Below, in pieces: positions 1-7,737 of a DNA stretch of 24,809 nucleotides. Below the pieces are notes generated by a model that was given only the letters and a program-made list of their open reading frames with translations, had not been told where the DNA came from and made no database searches. The stretch comes from JBFISM01 sp041608535. GTDB taxonomy: Bacteria; Actinomycetota; Acidimicrobiia; Spongiisociales; UBA5794. Where the stretch lies: NCBI GenBank assembly GCA_041608535.1, contig JBFISM010000041.1, positions 1 to 24,809 of the forward strand, read 5' to 3'. The position numbers and the translations under genes were made by a program. The stretch's first letter is position 1. Each line of letters starts with the position of its first letter.

Positions 1-1
1 G

Positions 2-205
2 ATCGGTCATGAGGCCACCGTCTCCAAGGTGGGGGAGGAGCAGCTCTTCTACCTGATGAGTCGCGGTCTCTCCGAGGAAGAGGCCACGGCGATGATTGTC
101 GCCGGCTTCATCGAGCCCATCGTCAAGGAGCTGCCGATGGAATACGCCGTCGAGATGAACCGGCTCATCGAGATCAACATGGCCAAGGCCGGCGCCGTCG
201 GGTAG
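2..205 (+). CDS. sufB: SufB, Fe-S cluster assembly scaffold (C-terminal end only)
   Basis: This is the last 67 residues of SufB; the rest lies before the window. SufB is the core of the cytoplasmic SufBCD complex, which builds iron-sulfur clusters and passes them to apoproteins. The visible part has the family's characteristic end: the GHEATVSKVGEEQLFYLMSR stretch, then RGLSEEEATAMIVAGF, then KELPMEYAVEMNRLIE. The LPMEYAVEMNRLI ending marks SufB rather than its paralogue SufD, which lacks it. The reading frame begins at base 2 and stops at TAG 203-205. In many actinobacteria sufD and sufC follow sufB, but here there is no suf gene downstream, only decayed DNA, so the other suf genes must lie upstream or elsewhere, or were displaced. 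Confidence 0.93.
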   Translation: MGHEATVSKVGEEQLFYLMSRGLSEEEATAMIVAGFIEPIVKELPMEYAVEMNRLIEINMAKAGAVG

Positions 206-891
206 CGGTCATGGCAGCACGATCCCCTCAGAGGCCTTCCGATGATCGACACGGCCTTCCCAGAGACGTCGGTACCCGGATCAGGACAGCAGCCGGCGGG
301 CCATGGTGAGGCGGGCCAGCCCCTCGACTCGTTGGATGAATCCCGCGCTGCGACGAAACCGACGGTCGATCTGCTCGTGCTTCTCACGCGGTTACGCAAA
401 GCCAGAACCCGCGTTTCCAGCGGCCGCGGCGATCGGCGAACAGCCGGCCCCGAGCGCGGGACACTGCGACTCCCGTCGCCATAGGCGCGCGGTCGGGCGT
501 CCGCCTCCCACCTGTCCGAGACAGGCAGGCTCTCAGTTATCAACAACCTCCAGAACAGAGACCCCTAGCTAGCTGCTCAACTGACGCTTGAGGCTCACAC
601 GGTGTCTGGCTATCGAGGCCGCCGTGGGTTCGGCTGAAGTTGTGCAGGTCTTCCCACTCCTGGAGCTTGTCGTTGGTTCCGAGACCGTCGTGCAGTCGTG
701 TGATCCTGCGAGGATGAGACCGGCTGCTACTCCGGCGACCATACGGCATTGTCTCCCAGTCCGGAAGGAGCCATCCGACCCGACGTCGCTCCCGAGACTG
801 CGACACCCCAAGGACCAGGAAACGTGACCAGCTCAACTAGCGCAGAGGTGCCGAGGTCTCGGTCGCCTTTGGCTGAATGGGCGCCACGCAG
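206..891. other. Gene-poor degenerate region after sufB
   Basis: No reading frame in this stretch has a credible start, ribosome binding site and recognisable product. Short frames on both strands are arginine/proline/serine-rich, as expected of GC-rich noncoding DNA. The only recognisable piece is a transposase C-terminal scrap on the minus strand (588-697). No suf gene remnant was recognised. Confidence 0.6.
588..697 (-). pseudogene. Transposase C-terminal remnant (rve/DDE type, IS481- or IS3-like)
   Basis: On the minus strand the translation contains NDKLQEWEDLHNFSRTHGGL followed by DSQTP. This matches the end of DDE integrase-core transposases of the IS481/IS3 type, where a W-E-x-x-Y-N-x-x-R-P-H-x-x-L-x-x-x-T-P block follows the catalytic glutamate. 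Here the usual Tyr of YN is His and the Pro of RPH is Thr. The upstream catalytic core is not found in any frame, and the following residues fit better in a neighbouring frame. It is therefore a decayed scrap, not a working transposase. The exact IS family cannot be fixed from this piece. Confidence 0.6.
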
Positions 892-1275
892 TTATTGCAG
901 CTCTGGGTCGATCGGCGTTGGTCGCGATGATGGCTGATCGCTGTCTCGGTGGGGGCGTCTTCGTTCTGCGGTGATGTCGGGCCGGAACGGGGGCGTGTCG
1001 CCGAGGGCTTCAAGGAGAGTGCGGAGGAGGCCCGCGAGATCGTTGCGTTCCGAGGTATCGAGCGCGCCGATGCTGTCGGCTTGAGCTTCGAGAAGAGTCG
1101 TGAACGAGTGCTCGGCTAGCTCAGCACCGGTGGGGGTGAGCTGTACGAGGACGCCGCGGCGGTCGTGGGGATGCGGGTGGCGTTCGACGAGTCCCGCTTG
1201 CTCGAGGCGGTTGAGGCGGGCCGTCATTCCTTCAGGTGTGAGCAGCAAAGCTTCTGCGAGTTTGGTCGGTGTCAT
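892..1275 (-). CDS. MarR-family transcriptional regulator, probably N-terminally truncated
   Basis: The first half is a MarR winged-helix domain: TPTKLAEALLLTPEGMTARL is the recognition-helix region and VERHPHPHDRRGVLVQLTPTG is the wing, with the DRRG signature. MarR proteins are dimeric DNA-binding repressors, often ligand-responsive. The family usually has 140-170 residues with an N-terminal dimerisation helix, which is missing here. The codons directly upstream of the only in-frame ATG still read as MarR sequence (LEVLSDLYRAGPLHQ), but a TGA at 1330-1332 closes that frame, and there is no ATG, GTG or TTG between it and 1275. The protein is thus either a 127-aa truncated form or, more likely, a pseudogene with a nonsense or frameshift change near 1330. 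The tail after about residue 95 is low-complexity and arginine/proline-rich. No ribosome binding site is visible. Confidence 0.55.
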   Translation of the reverse strand: MTPTKLAEALLLTPEGMTARLNRLEQAGLVERHPHPHDRRGVLVQLTPTGAELAEHSFTTLLEAQADSIGALDTSERNDLAGLLRTLLEALGDTPPFRPDITAERRRPHRDSDQPSSRPTPIDPELQ

Positions 1276-2075
1276 CTGATGGAGAGGGCCAGCGCGGTAG
1301 AGATCGGAAAGAACCTCGAGATCGCCCGGTCATGGCAGATGGCCTCCTCGTCTGGAGTCCTCTGACCACTGGGAGTCTTGCTGGGGTTGTGAGTTGCAGG
1401 CCATATCAAGAGGGCACCACATACCTTTTCAAGAAGACATCACAGCAAGCCTCAACCACTTCCGACGAGGCGCCACCGATCGCGTCGCCACCCCGATGAG
1501 CTCCACCGCCGGCGAATACCTCGGGATCGAAGGCTGTCACGCCGACCGGGCCATCCTCCTCCGGCACGCCCGAAGCAACCCACTCCATCCCGCTGCACCA
1601 CATAACCTCAACAGACAACTCGGTGGAGTGTGCGTCGCCGCGCGCCGCTTCATAGCTTGGAGACGCTCTGCGGGGAGGGCAGGTGCCATGCAACCCGGCC
1701 GAACGCAGAGACCCGTCGGAGCTCTCCATTCTGGGCCGGGCGACAGGCATCCCAGGAGGGGACGGCGACGGCACCGCCTCAGGCCGTGGTCCGAGCCTCG
1801 ACGTGTCTCGGCGCTGATGTAGTGCTACCCCTGGCCGACGAGGCGCTGTCGACACACACCATGCGTTCCGTGCAGCGCAACACTGGGGGATTGGGAATCA
1901 TGACCCGCCACTCCGAGTTGGTCGCCAGCTCAAAGCAATGAATGCCGCACGCCGAAGAGCCGCCCAGATCACCCACCCCTCGCTCGATTTCGGGCGTCCC
2001 GTTGCGAGCAGATCCGGCAGGGAGGATGCGAGGGTGCGCTGATCGTGGGCGATGGCGGTCATCCTCTGCCGGGTT
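1276..2075. other. Region without a supportable gene
   Basis: Apart from the broken MarR upstream codons (1276-1332), nothing here can be named. Overlapping frames on both strands (about 1394-1822 plus, 1406-1855 minus, 1898-2383 minus) lack ribosome binding sites and recognisable motifs. One plus-strand stretch at about 1420-1600 has moderately protein-like composition and could be a decayed gene, but I cannot assign it. Confidence 0.5.
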
Positions 2076-2420
2076 CTACGGTTGGTCAGTTCCCGGGGTC
2101 CGGCTTGGCTCACGAACCGGCTGGCCGTGGCAGCGCTTGTACTTGAGGCCCGACCCGCACGGGCAGCGTTCGTTGCGACCGATCTTGGTACGGGCACCGG
2201 CCGGCTGAGATGGCAGTTTCGTCGCTGCTTCCACACGGCACTCACGGAACTCGATCTCGCGCTCGCGCCGTTGGAGATGCTCGCTCCACCGCCGCACCCG
2301 CTCCTCGGCTGCGCTGAGCTCGTTCCCTCGCTTGGTGAGCGCTGCCTCACGGTCCGCCAGTCGCCGTTGCTCCTGCTCCTCAAACAGAGACCCTGCGCCG
2401 CCGCTGGAGTCGCCGAACAT
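2076..2420 (-). CDS. Small coiled-coil protein with C-terminal SEC-C zinc-binding motif
   Basis: The protein has about 114 residues. Residues 12-65 are rich in Glu, Arg, Lys and Gln with heptad-like spacing, predicting a single alpha-helical coiled coil. A SEC-C motif follows near the C-terminus: KIGRNERCPCGSGLKYKRCH, with CPC and CH as the zinc ligands. This motif is best known from the SecA C-terminus, where it binds SecB and ribosomes, and it occurs in many small proteins of unknown role. I chose the ATG at 2420 because codons before it are less GC3-biased and read poorly as protein; a GTG at 2540 in the same frame would give 154 residues. Neither start has a strong ribosome binding site. 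A 24-bp palindrome lies just before the longer start. The target of this protein is unknown. Confidence 0.62.
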   Translation of the reverse strand: MFGDSSGGAGSLFEEQEQRRLADREAALTKRGNELSAAEERVRRWSEHLQRREREIEFRECRVEAATKLPSQPAGARTKIGRNERCPCGSGLKYKRCHGQPVREPSRTPGTDQP

Positions 2421-2540
2421 TGAGGCCAACTCGTGATCGATGAGCGCGCACGTCCTTCCCGCCTCTGACCGAACTTCGAATGTCCTGCGGTGACTCCGCC
2501 GGACGGAACGTGATGGCGGAGTGGGCGCTGTACGCTTCAC

Positions 2541-2564
2541 GCGTACGCTGATATCAGTGTACGC
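2541..2564. promoter_or_regulatory. 24-bp near-perfect palindrome, operator candidate
   Basis: The arms GCGTAC and GTACGC flank a perfect CTGATATCAG core; only one base pair (2547/2558) fails to match. Such length and symmetry is typical of sites for dimeric repressors such as TetR-type proteins. It sits directly upstream of the long-form start of the SEC-C gene (minus strand), and about 190 bases upstream of the glycosyltransferase gene on the plus strand. A further GTACGC half-site-like sequence lies at 2529-2534. No regulator gene is adjacent except the truncated MarR. Confidence 0.5.
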
Positions 2565-2580
2565 AGCGACGCCGCCTCAG

Positions 2581-2607
2581 GTGGCTCACTCGTGGTGGCT
2601 CACTCGT
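2581..2607. repeat. 13-bp tandem direct repeat
   Basis: GTGGCTCACTCGT occurs at 2581-2593 and again at 2595-2607, with one base between the copies. It lies in the intergenic region before the carbohydrate gene block. It may be a protein-binding repeat or simple slippage; nothing else supports a role. Confidence 0.6.
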
Positions 2608-2713
2608 TGCACGTCAGGCGGTGTACCATTGACGGTTAGGCGGCTCAGTCGCCGGTTCACTTCTGCTCGCGGAGCTCGCACTCGGTTCGCCGCCTGGACG
2701 AGTGACCATGATC

Positions 2714-2732
2714 GCCCGCCGCCTCGGCGGGC
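2714..2732. promoter_or_regulatory. Strong hairpin just before the GT4 start
   Basis: GCCCGCCG and CGGCGGGC form a perfect 8-bp stem with a 3-base CCT loop. No T-run follows. It ends 10 bases before the GGAGG ribosome binding site of the glycosyltransferase, so it could act in the leader (attenuation or mRNA protection) or be a remnant terminator. Confidence 0.45.
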
Positions 2733-2752
2733 CTCATCCCTGGAGGATGTAG

Positions 2753-3940
2753 TTGGGAATCGCCGCGCACCATCCGTCAATCGCGTTCGTGAGTACATAT
2801 CCGCCCACCGTCTGCGGATTGGCCAGCTTCACTGCTTCGCTGCTCGACGCCGTCGCCCGCGACCGCCGGTCCCGGGTTGGTCTCGGGGTGGTCAACCTCG
2901 TCGACGGACCTACGGCAGCCGCGTCTGTCGACGTGGCTTTGCATCACAAGGTCGGAAGTGCGTCTTCCCTCGAGCACGCGACCCAAGTATTGAATTCGTA
3001 CGACACCGTGTCGATCCAGCACGAGTTCGGCATCTTCGGCGGCCTCGACGGTGACGAGGCTGTCGACCTCATTTCGGGACTCACCGTGCCAACGGCCGTT
3101 ACGTTCCACACGGTGCTCGACCACCCAACCAAACATCAGCGGCTGATCACCAGCCGTCTCGCCGAGCGTGCGGATCGAATGGTGGTCATGAGCAACACGG
3201 CATCGCAACGACTGAGCCTGCGCTACGGCGTCGACGCTGAACGGATCGAGGTGATCCCCCACGGAGCGGACGCCCTCTTCGCCGGTCCTTCACTCGTGTC
3301 GGGCGACCGTCCCCTCGTGCTGACCTGGGGTCTGATCGGGCCCGGCAAAGGCTTGGAATTGGTGATCGAAGCCTTCGCCGATCTCGTCGATCTGGATCCA
3401 CGTCCTCGGTACCTGATCGCGGGAGCTACGCATCCCAATGTTCTCGAATCCGCCGGCGAGTCCTATCGGGATGAACTGGTTTCGCTTGTCCGCCGAAGCG
3501 GATTGGAGGAGTTGGTCGAATTCGATGACCGGTACCTCGACCGGGAGAGCCTCGCTCGGCTGGTGCGGAGCGCCGATCTGGTCGTCCTCCCCTACGCATC
3601 CGCTGAGCAGGTGACGTCGGGGGTCCTCGTGGAGGCGATCGCCGCCTCCAAGCCAGTGATCGCCACCCCGTTTCCCCACGCCGTCGAGCTGCTCTCACAC
3701 GGCGCAGGCGTCACCGTTCCCCACAACGACCCCGCAGCACTGAGCGTGGCCCTCCGAGGCCTGCTGACCGACCGCCGGCTGTCGTCGCGGATCGGTCGGA
3801 ATGCTCGTCGACTCGCCGACGGGTGGTATTGGCCGACGATCGGACGACGGTTTGGGACGATGATGTCCGAGATGGCAGAGACCAACCGATTCGTCGGACC
3901 ACAAACGGCTCTCCCCGAGGTAACCCGTGTCGCGGGATGA
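2753..3940 (+). CDS. GT4-family glycosyltransferase
   Basis: A 395-aa protein with the two-Rossmann GT-B architecture of GT4 retaining glycosyltransferases, which move a sugar from a nucleotide donor to a glycan, sugar or lipid acceptor. The N-terminal half starts IAFVSTYPPTVCGLASF (residues 9-25), then has HEFGIFGG (90-97) and IPHGAD (168-173). The donor-binding half has LTWGLIGPGKGLE (190-202) and AEQVTSGVLVEAIAASKPVI (284-303). The usual E-x7-E motif is Q286-x7-E294 here. No signal peptide or membrane segment is seen, so it is probably cytoplasmic. The TTG start is chosen because GGAGG (2742-2746) sits six bases ahead and the protein begins at the expected point. The next gene overlaps it by 14 bases, implying one transcript with a glycosidase-like protein and a GH130 gene. 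Donor and product are not determinable from sequence. Confidence 0.88.
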   Translation: MGIAAHHPSIAFVSTYPPTVCGLASFTASLLDAVARDRRSRVGLGVVNLVDGPTAAASVDVALHHKVGSASSLEHATQVLNSYDTVSIQHEFGIFGGLDGDEAVDLISGLTVPTAVTFHTVLDHPTKHQRLITSRLAERADRMVVMSNTASQRLSLRYGVDAERIEVIPHGADALFAGPSLVSGDRPLVLTWGLIGPGKGLELVIEAFADLVDLDPRPRYLIAGATHPNVLESAGESYRDELVSLVRRSGLEELVEFDDRYLDRESLARLVRSADLVVLPYASAEQVTSGVLVEAIAASKPVIATPFPHAVELLSHGAGVTVPHNDPAALSVALRGLLTDRRLSSRIGRNARRLADGWYWPTIGRRFGTMMSEMAETNRFVGPQTALPEVTRVAG

Positions 3941-5021
3941 TCGAGCCGCCCGCTTGGCTCATCCTTCCGCCTCCTCATCGGGCGCCGGCCAGTCACCGAT
4001 TCCACCGCCAGAATTCGACCACCTCAGGAGACTCACCGACCCCATGGGGTTGTGGGAGCACGCCCTCTTGTCGACACCTCGGCTGGAGCATGGGTTCTGC
4101 ACCGACGACAACGCCCGCGCCCTTGTCGTCGTTTCACGGCACGCGTTGCCGCCGACCGAGCTGGCGGATCTCGCTGCCATCTATCTCAGGTTCGTCCTCG
4201 AAGCCCGCACCGAGTCCGGTCAATTCCGCAATCGCCGCAGGGCCGACGGCACCTGGGAGGGGGCAGCCGGCAGCGACGACAGCCAGGGGCGGGCGTGGTG
4301 GGGACTGGGCGGCGTCGCCCGGCTCGGCCCCGCCCAATGGATGCGCGAAGCAGGAGCCGAGGCGTTCGAGACGTGCACGACATTCGACTCCCCCCATCTC
4401 CGGGCCAATGCGTACGCGGCGCTCGGCGCTGTGGAAATGCTGGCCGCCGATTCCGGTCACCCCGCGGCAACCGTGCTCCTCGAGCGCACGTCCGGAGTGA
4501 TCGCCGATGCGGCCTCTGGGAGGATCCCCTGGCCCGAAATGCGTCTCACGTACGACAACGCTCGCCTGCCTGAGGCGCTCCTGGCGGCGGGCGCAGCATT
4601 GGGGCAGCGCCGACTGATCTCGATCGGCATCCGGCTGCTCGAGTGGTTGGTCCGGGCTGAGACCAACGGGGACCATTTCAGTTTCACGCCGCATACGGGC
4701 TCGGCGCCGGGTGAGGCACGTCCCGGGTTCGACCAGCAACCGATCGAGGCCTGGGGTATGGCCGACGCCTGCGACCGGGCATGGTCGATCACGGGTGACG
4801 GAATGTGGAGAGCGCGAGCCTTGCGGGCCACCCGCTGGCTGATGGGACACAACGACACCGGAATGGACCTCTACGACGTGGCCACCGGAGCAACCGCCGA
4901 CGGTCTGATGGAGCACTCGATCAACGCGAACCGCGGCGCCGAATCGACCCTCGCCGGGATCGGGGCACTGCAGATCGCGGCCGGGTACGTCACGGACGAT
5001 CCCGGGGCGATGATCCCCTGA
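3927..5021 (+). CDS. Glycosidase-like protein, probable alpha/alpha barrel, GT4/GH130 partner
   Basis: A 364-aa protein composed of amphipathic helices with repeated short conserved loops, as in (alpha/alpha)6-barrel glycosidases and lyases. Conserved-looking elements are GFCTDDNARA (56-65), DSQGRAWWGLG (118-128), YDNARLPEALL (209-219), FDQQPIEAWGMAD (268-280) and NRGAEST (335-341). Their acidic and aromatic residues could line a sugar-binding cleft. I have no proof of activity, and no catalytic residue can be named. It has no signal peptide and is probably cytoplasmic. It starts at GTG 3927 inside the end of the GT4 gene, with GAGG seven bases ahead, and its TGA (5019-5021) overlaps the ATG of the GH130 gene by one base. 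This tight coupling argues that the three products act in one pathway making or recycling a mannose-containing or similar oligosaccharide. Confidence 0.8.
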   Translation: MSRDDRAARLAHPSASSSGAGQSPIPPPEFDHLRRLTDPMGLWEHALLSTPRLEHGFCTDDNARALVVVSRHALPPTELADLAAIYLRFVLEARTESGQFRNRRRADGTWEGAAGSDDSQGRAWWGLGGVARLGPAQWMREAGAEAFETCTTFDSPHLRANAYAALGAVEMLAADSGHPAATVLLERTSGVIADAASGRIPWPEMRLTYDNARLPEALLAAGAALGQRRLISIGIRLLEWLVRAETNGDHFSFTPHTGSAPGEARPGFDQQPIEAWGMADACDRAWSITGDGMWRARALRATRWLMGHNDTGMDLYDVATGATADGLMEHSINANRGAESTLAGIGALQIAAGYVTDDPGAMIP

Positions 5022-6472
5022 TGTCGACCATCCCGATCACTCGGTCGCATGTTCGCCTGCAACCGGACCCCGGCCGGCTGATCACCAAGCCGTACGTGCC
5101 TCACGACCACAGCCCGGGGGACGGGATGGCCCGGGCCGAACGCGTAATCGGCGGGATCCTGGCCATGCCCGCAGGTCAGGTGACCGAGACGCTGCGCGAA
5201 CTTGGATTTCGTTCGGCCAGCGACATCTCGACCTGACGGAGTCTTCATGCAAGGATTCGCGGCCGTGGCTGACGCTGTGCCGGGCGCAACCGGGCTCTCC
5301 AACGAAATCCGCCTGCTCATCGGCGCTTACTTCGTCCAGGAGCACTCCCTCGAGAGCGCCGCTCTCACCAACCCCTCCATTGTGCGTGCCCCCGACCAGT
5401 CCGATGTACCTGACGGCTCGCTGCGCGTCGTTGTCAGCGTCCGGGCGGTGGGTGAAGGTCACGTCTCCTCGATCGAGTTCCGGACCGGGACGATTGGGCG
5501 GGACGGAGCAATCAACCTGACCGCGGCGGGTGTGCCGGTGGCCGGACAGCGCCGCTAAGGCGGTGTTCGCTGCCAAGCTCGATGAGATGGGTGCGGTCGA
5601 TGATCTCGTCCGCCGGACTTTGGGCTGGCTCGAGGAGCGGTTCACCATGGCGAACCTCGACGGGGCTCGCCAATCTCGGCAGAGAGGAGGATTCGTCCAC
5701 TGCCGTCCAGCGCGTGATCCAGGTGATGCACTGGCTGGCTTCGTCGAACTATGAGGTCACGTTTCCACAAGAGTCGGACGTATCCCAGCGGGTGCTGTTC
5801 CCGATCGGCCCGACCGAGAGCCGCGCCATCGAAGATGCCCGACTGGTCCAGTTCATCGACCCGAGCGGGGCGGTTGTCTATTACGCAACCTACACGGCCT
5901 TCGACGGCATCAATATCCTCCCTCAGCTCATAGAGACGACCGATTCCCGAAGCTTTCGGATCGCCACCCTCAACGGACGGGCCGCCCGGAACAAGGGGAT
6001 AGCCGTCTTTCCTCGTCTCGTCGGCGGGAAGTTCGCTGCCCTCGCCAGATGCGACGGGGAGAGCAACTACTTGATGCGGTCGGATCAGGTCCGCTTCTGG
6101 CACCATGCCGAACTGATCCAGCTGCCGACCAACCCCTGGGAGCTGATGCAGATCGGCAACTCCGGATCCCCGATCGAGACCGACGCGGGGTGGTTGGTCG
6201 TGACCCACGGAGTCGGCCCAATGCGGCGGTACGCGCTCGGCGCCATCCTGCTCGACATCGACGATCCAGGTCGGGTGATCGGTCATCTCCGGGAGCCTCT
6301 CCTGGTGCCGGACGAGTCCGAACGCGATGGGTACGTGCCCAACGTCGTGTACTCGTGCGGATCGCTCATCCACGGCGACCGGCTGGTGATTGCCTACGGC
6401 GCCGCCGACACATCTACCGGCTTCGCAACGGTGGAAGTCGACGCGCTCCTCACCGAGCTGACTCGGAGCTGA
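5021..6472 (+). pseudogene. GH130 glycoside phosphorylase/hydrolase, broken by at least three frameshifts
   Basis: Joined across frames this is one GH130 protein of about 480 residues. GH130 enzymes cleave beta-mannosides, most by phosphorolysis. The N-terminal part (5021 to about 5200) reads RSHVRLQPDPGRLITKPYVP. The next frame (about 5202-5556) has LIGAYFVQEHSLESAALTNP and GEGHVSSIEFRTG. The next (about 5557-5664) has AVFAAKLDEMG. The last (about 5665-6472) carries the core: SNYEVTFPQ, RAIEDARLVQF, YYATYTAFDG, GNSGSPIET, THGVGPMRRYALGAILLD and ERDGYVPNVVYSCG. The E-D-x-R block (5831-5842) is the conserved region that holds the family's proposed catalytic Asp. Three +1 shifts near 5200-5240, 5557 and the G-run 5662-5665 bring the frame back to where it started. 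A compensating pair near 5215-5240 is also possible. It may be a decaying gene or a local sequence error. As it stands it cannot make the full enzyme. Confidence 0.85.
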
Positions 6473-6482
6473 GCACGACGTC

Positions 6483-7494
6483 TCATTCGTTCTCGAGGAT
6501 CCGGCGGTACAGCCTGAGGTAGTCGTCGACCATCCTGGCTGCGTCGAACGTCCCCTCGATCGAGCCGCGAACCATCCGGCGGTCGAGGCGACGAACGTGG
6601 CCCACCGCATCCACCGCGTCCTGCACCGATGCGACCAGATACCCGTTCACGCCGGGCTTGACGAGTTTGGGCATCGAGCCTCGAGGATGCGCGATGACCG
6701 GGGTCCCGCACGCCATTCGCCTCCACGACACTGAACCCGAACGGCTCATCGAAGTCGATGAGATGAAGCAACGCCCCAGCGCCTCCGAGGACCTCCTGAC
6801 GGCGGTCCGGACCCACCGGCCCCAGATAGGTCACGTCGTTCCCGTCGAGGTGCGGCGCCACCAAACGCTCGAAGTACTCGCGGTCATGGACGATCCCGGC
6901 AATCACGAGGGGAACCCCTGCCCGGGCGGCAACATCGATGGCGGTCGCCGTCCCCTTGTCGGGATGGATCCGCCCGAAGAAGACCAACGAGACGCCGCCC
7001 GCGCCGACATCGAAGGACTCGATGTCGATGCCGTGATGGATCGTCGCCGCGTACGGCAACGCCGGGTGCCGGTCGGCATCGCTGATCGCCACGTAGTGAA
7101 CCCGATCCGCGTACTCCAGGTAGACGGGCAGCGTGGCGTCGGAGGCGAACCCGTGGATGGTGGTGAGGACCGGCGTGTCAACGAGCCTGGTGTACGTGAG
7201 TGGGAGGAAGTCGAGACTGTTGTGGATGACGTCGAATTCGGAGGCGCGTTCGAACACGGCCGCGATATGCAGCGCCTCCCATGCCTTGGCGTCGAGGGTC
7301 GCGTCCTCGGAGTAGCCGGCGGGAGCCACACCCACCAACCGTGCCGCGGTTATCGAATCGGCGGACGCAAACAGCGTGACGTCGACCCCGCGGTCGACGA
7401 GGCCCTCCGTCAATAGCGAGGCGAACTGCTCCCACGGCCCGTAGTGGCGCGGTGGCACCCGCCACGAGATCGGAGCGAGTACCGCCACTCTCAT
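6483..7494 (-). pseudogene. GT4-family glycosyltransferase with a single-base frameshift
   Basis: The protein begins MRVAVLAPISWRVPPRHYGP, a typical start for a subgroup of GT4 glycosyltransferases, and continues with VIHNSLDF, TIHGF, IHHGIDIESF and VFFGRIHPDKGTATAI (the donor-domain phosphate loop). It then reaches EPFGFSVVEA, the E-x7-E motif. Directly after this, at the T pair 6716-6717 on the plus strand, one extra base shifts the frame. In the next frame the sequence resumes perfectly with MACGTPVIAHPRG and runs to LRLYRRILENE, stopping at 6483. The repaired protein would have about 337 residues. An in-frame GTG upstream at 7536 would add 14 unlikely residues. The gene converges with the GH130 gene (10 bases between stops), so it belongs to the same locus though not the same transcript. 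Either recent loss or a sequencing indel explains it. Confidence 0.83.
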
Positions 7495-7593
7495 CGGACG
7501 CGCCCGACGACCTTTCGATACAACCGGTTTCACCAACTCATGTGGCTCCGGCCCCGTGCGTCGCCGGGCGGCGGCGCGGTAATGAACTCCCGG

Positions 7594-7737
7594 TCAGCTG
7601 CCGAACGTGCGATCCAGTGACCGGTTCGCGCTGCTCTCGTGAGCGGCCTTCTTCGCCTTCTTATCGAGGCGCTTCTCCTTGAGCCCTTTGCCGGCCTTCT
7701 TCTTGGTGTTCCGGCCGCCTTTGTCTTTGGTGCCCAT
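7594..7737 (-). CDS. 47-aa lysine-rich conserved small protein
   Basis: A small basic protein, MGTKDKGGRNTKKKAGKGLK followed by EKRLDKKAKKAAHESSANRS and a short LDRTFGS end. It is highly charged, with no hydrophobic core or membrane segment, so it is probably disordered alone and may bind nucleic acid. The start at 7737 is well supported: TGGAGG lies five bases ahead. A longer in-frame extension back to 8160 has no ribosome binding site and reads as noncoding sequence. It resembles short Lys/Gly-rich hypothetical proteins I recall from other actinobacteria; no function is known to me. It is on the same strand as the downstream GT4 gene but about 100 bases away. Confidence 0.7.
   Translation of the reverse strand: MGTKDKGGRNTKKKAGKGLKEKRLDKKAKKAAHESSANRSLDRTFGS

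Noticed and set aside
1406..1855. A 149-codon minus-strand frame, and the overlapping plus-strand frame 1394-1822
   Set aside because: Neither has a ribosome binding site or recognisable motifs, and both lie in decayed DNA. They could be remnants, but no identity can be supported.
5021..6472. Programmed ribosomal frameshifting in the GH130 gene
   Set aside because: Three or more shifts at unrelated sites, without slippery-sequence plus structure signals, are far more likely indels by mutation or sequencing error.
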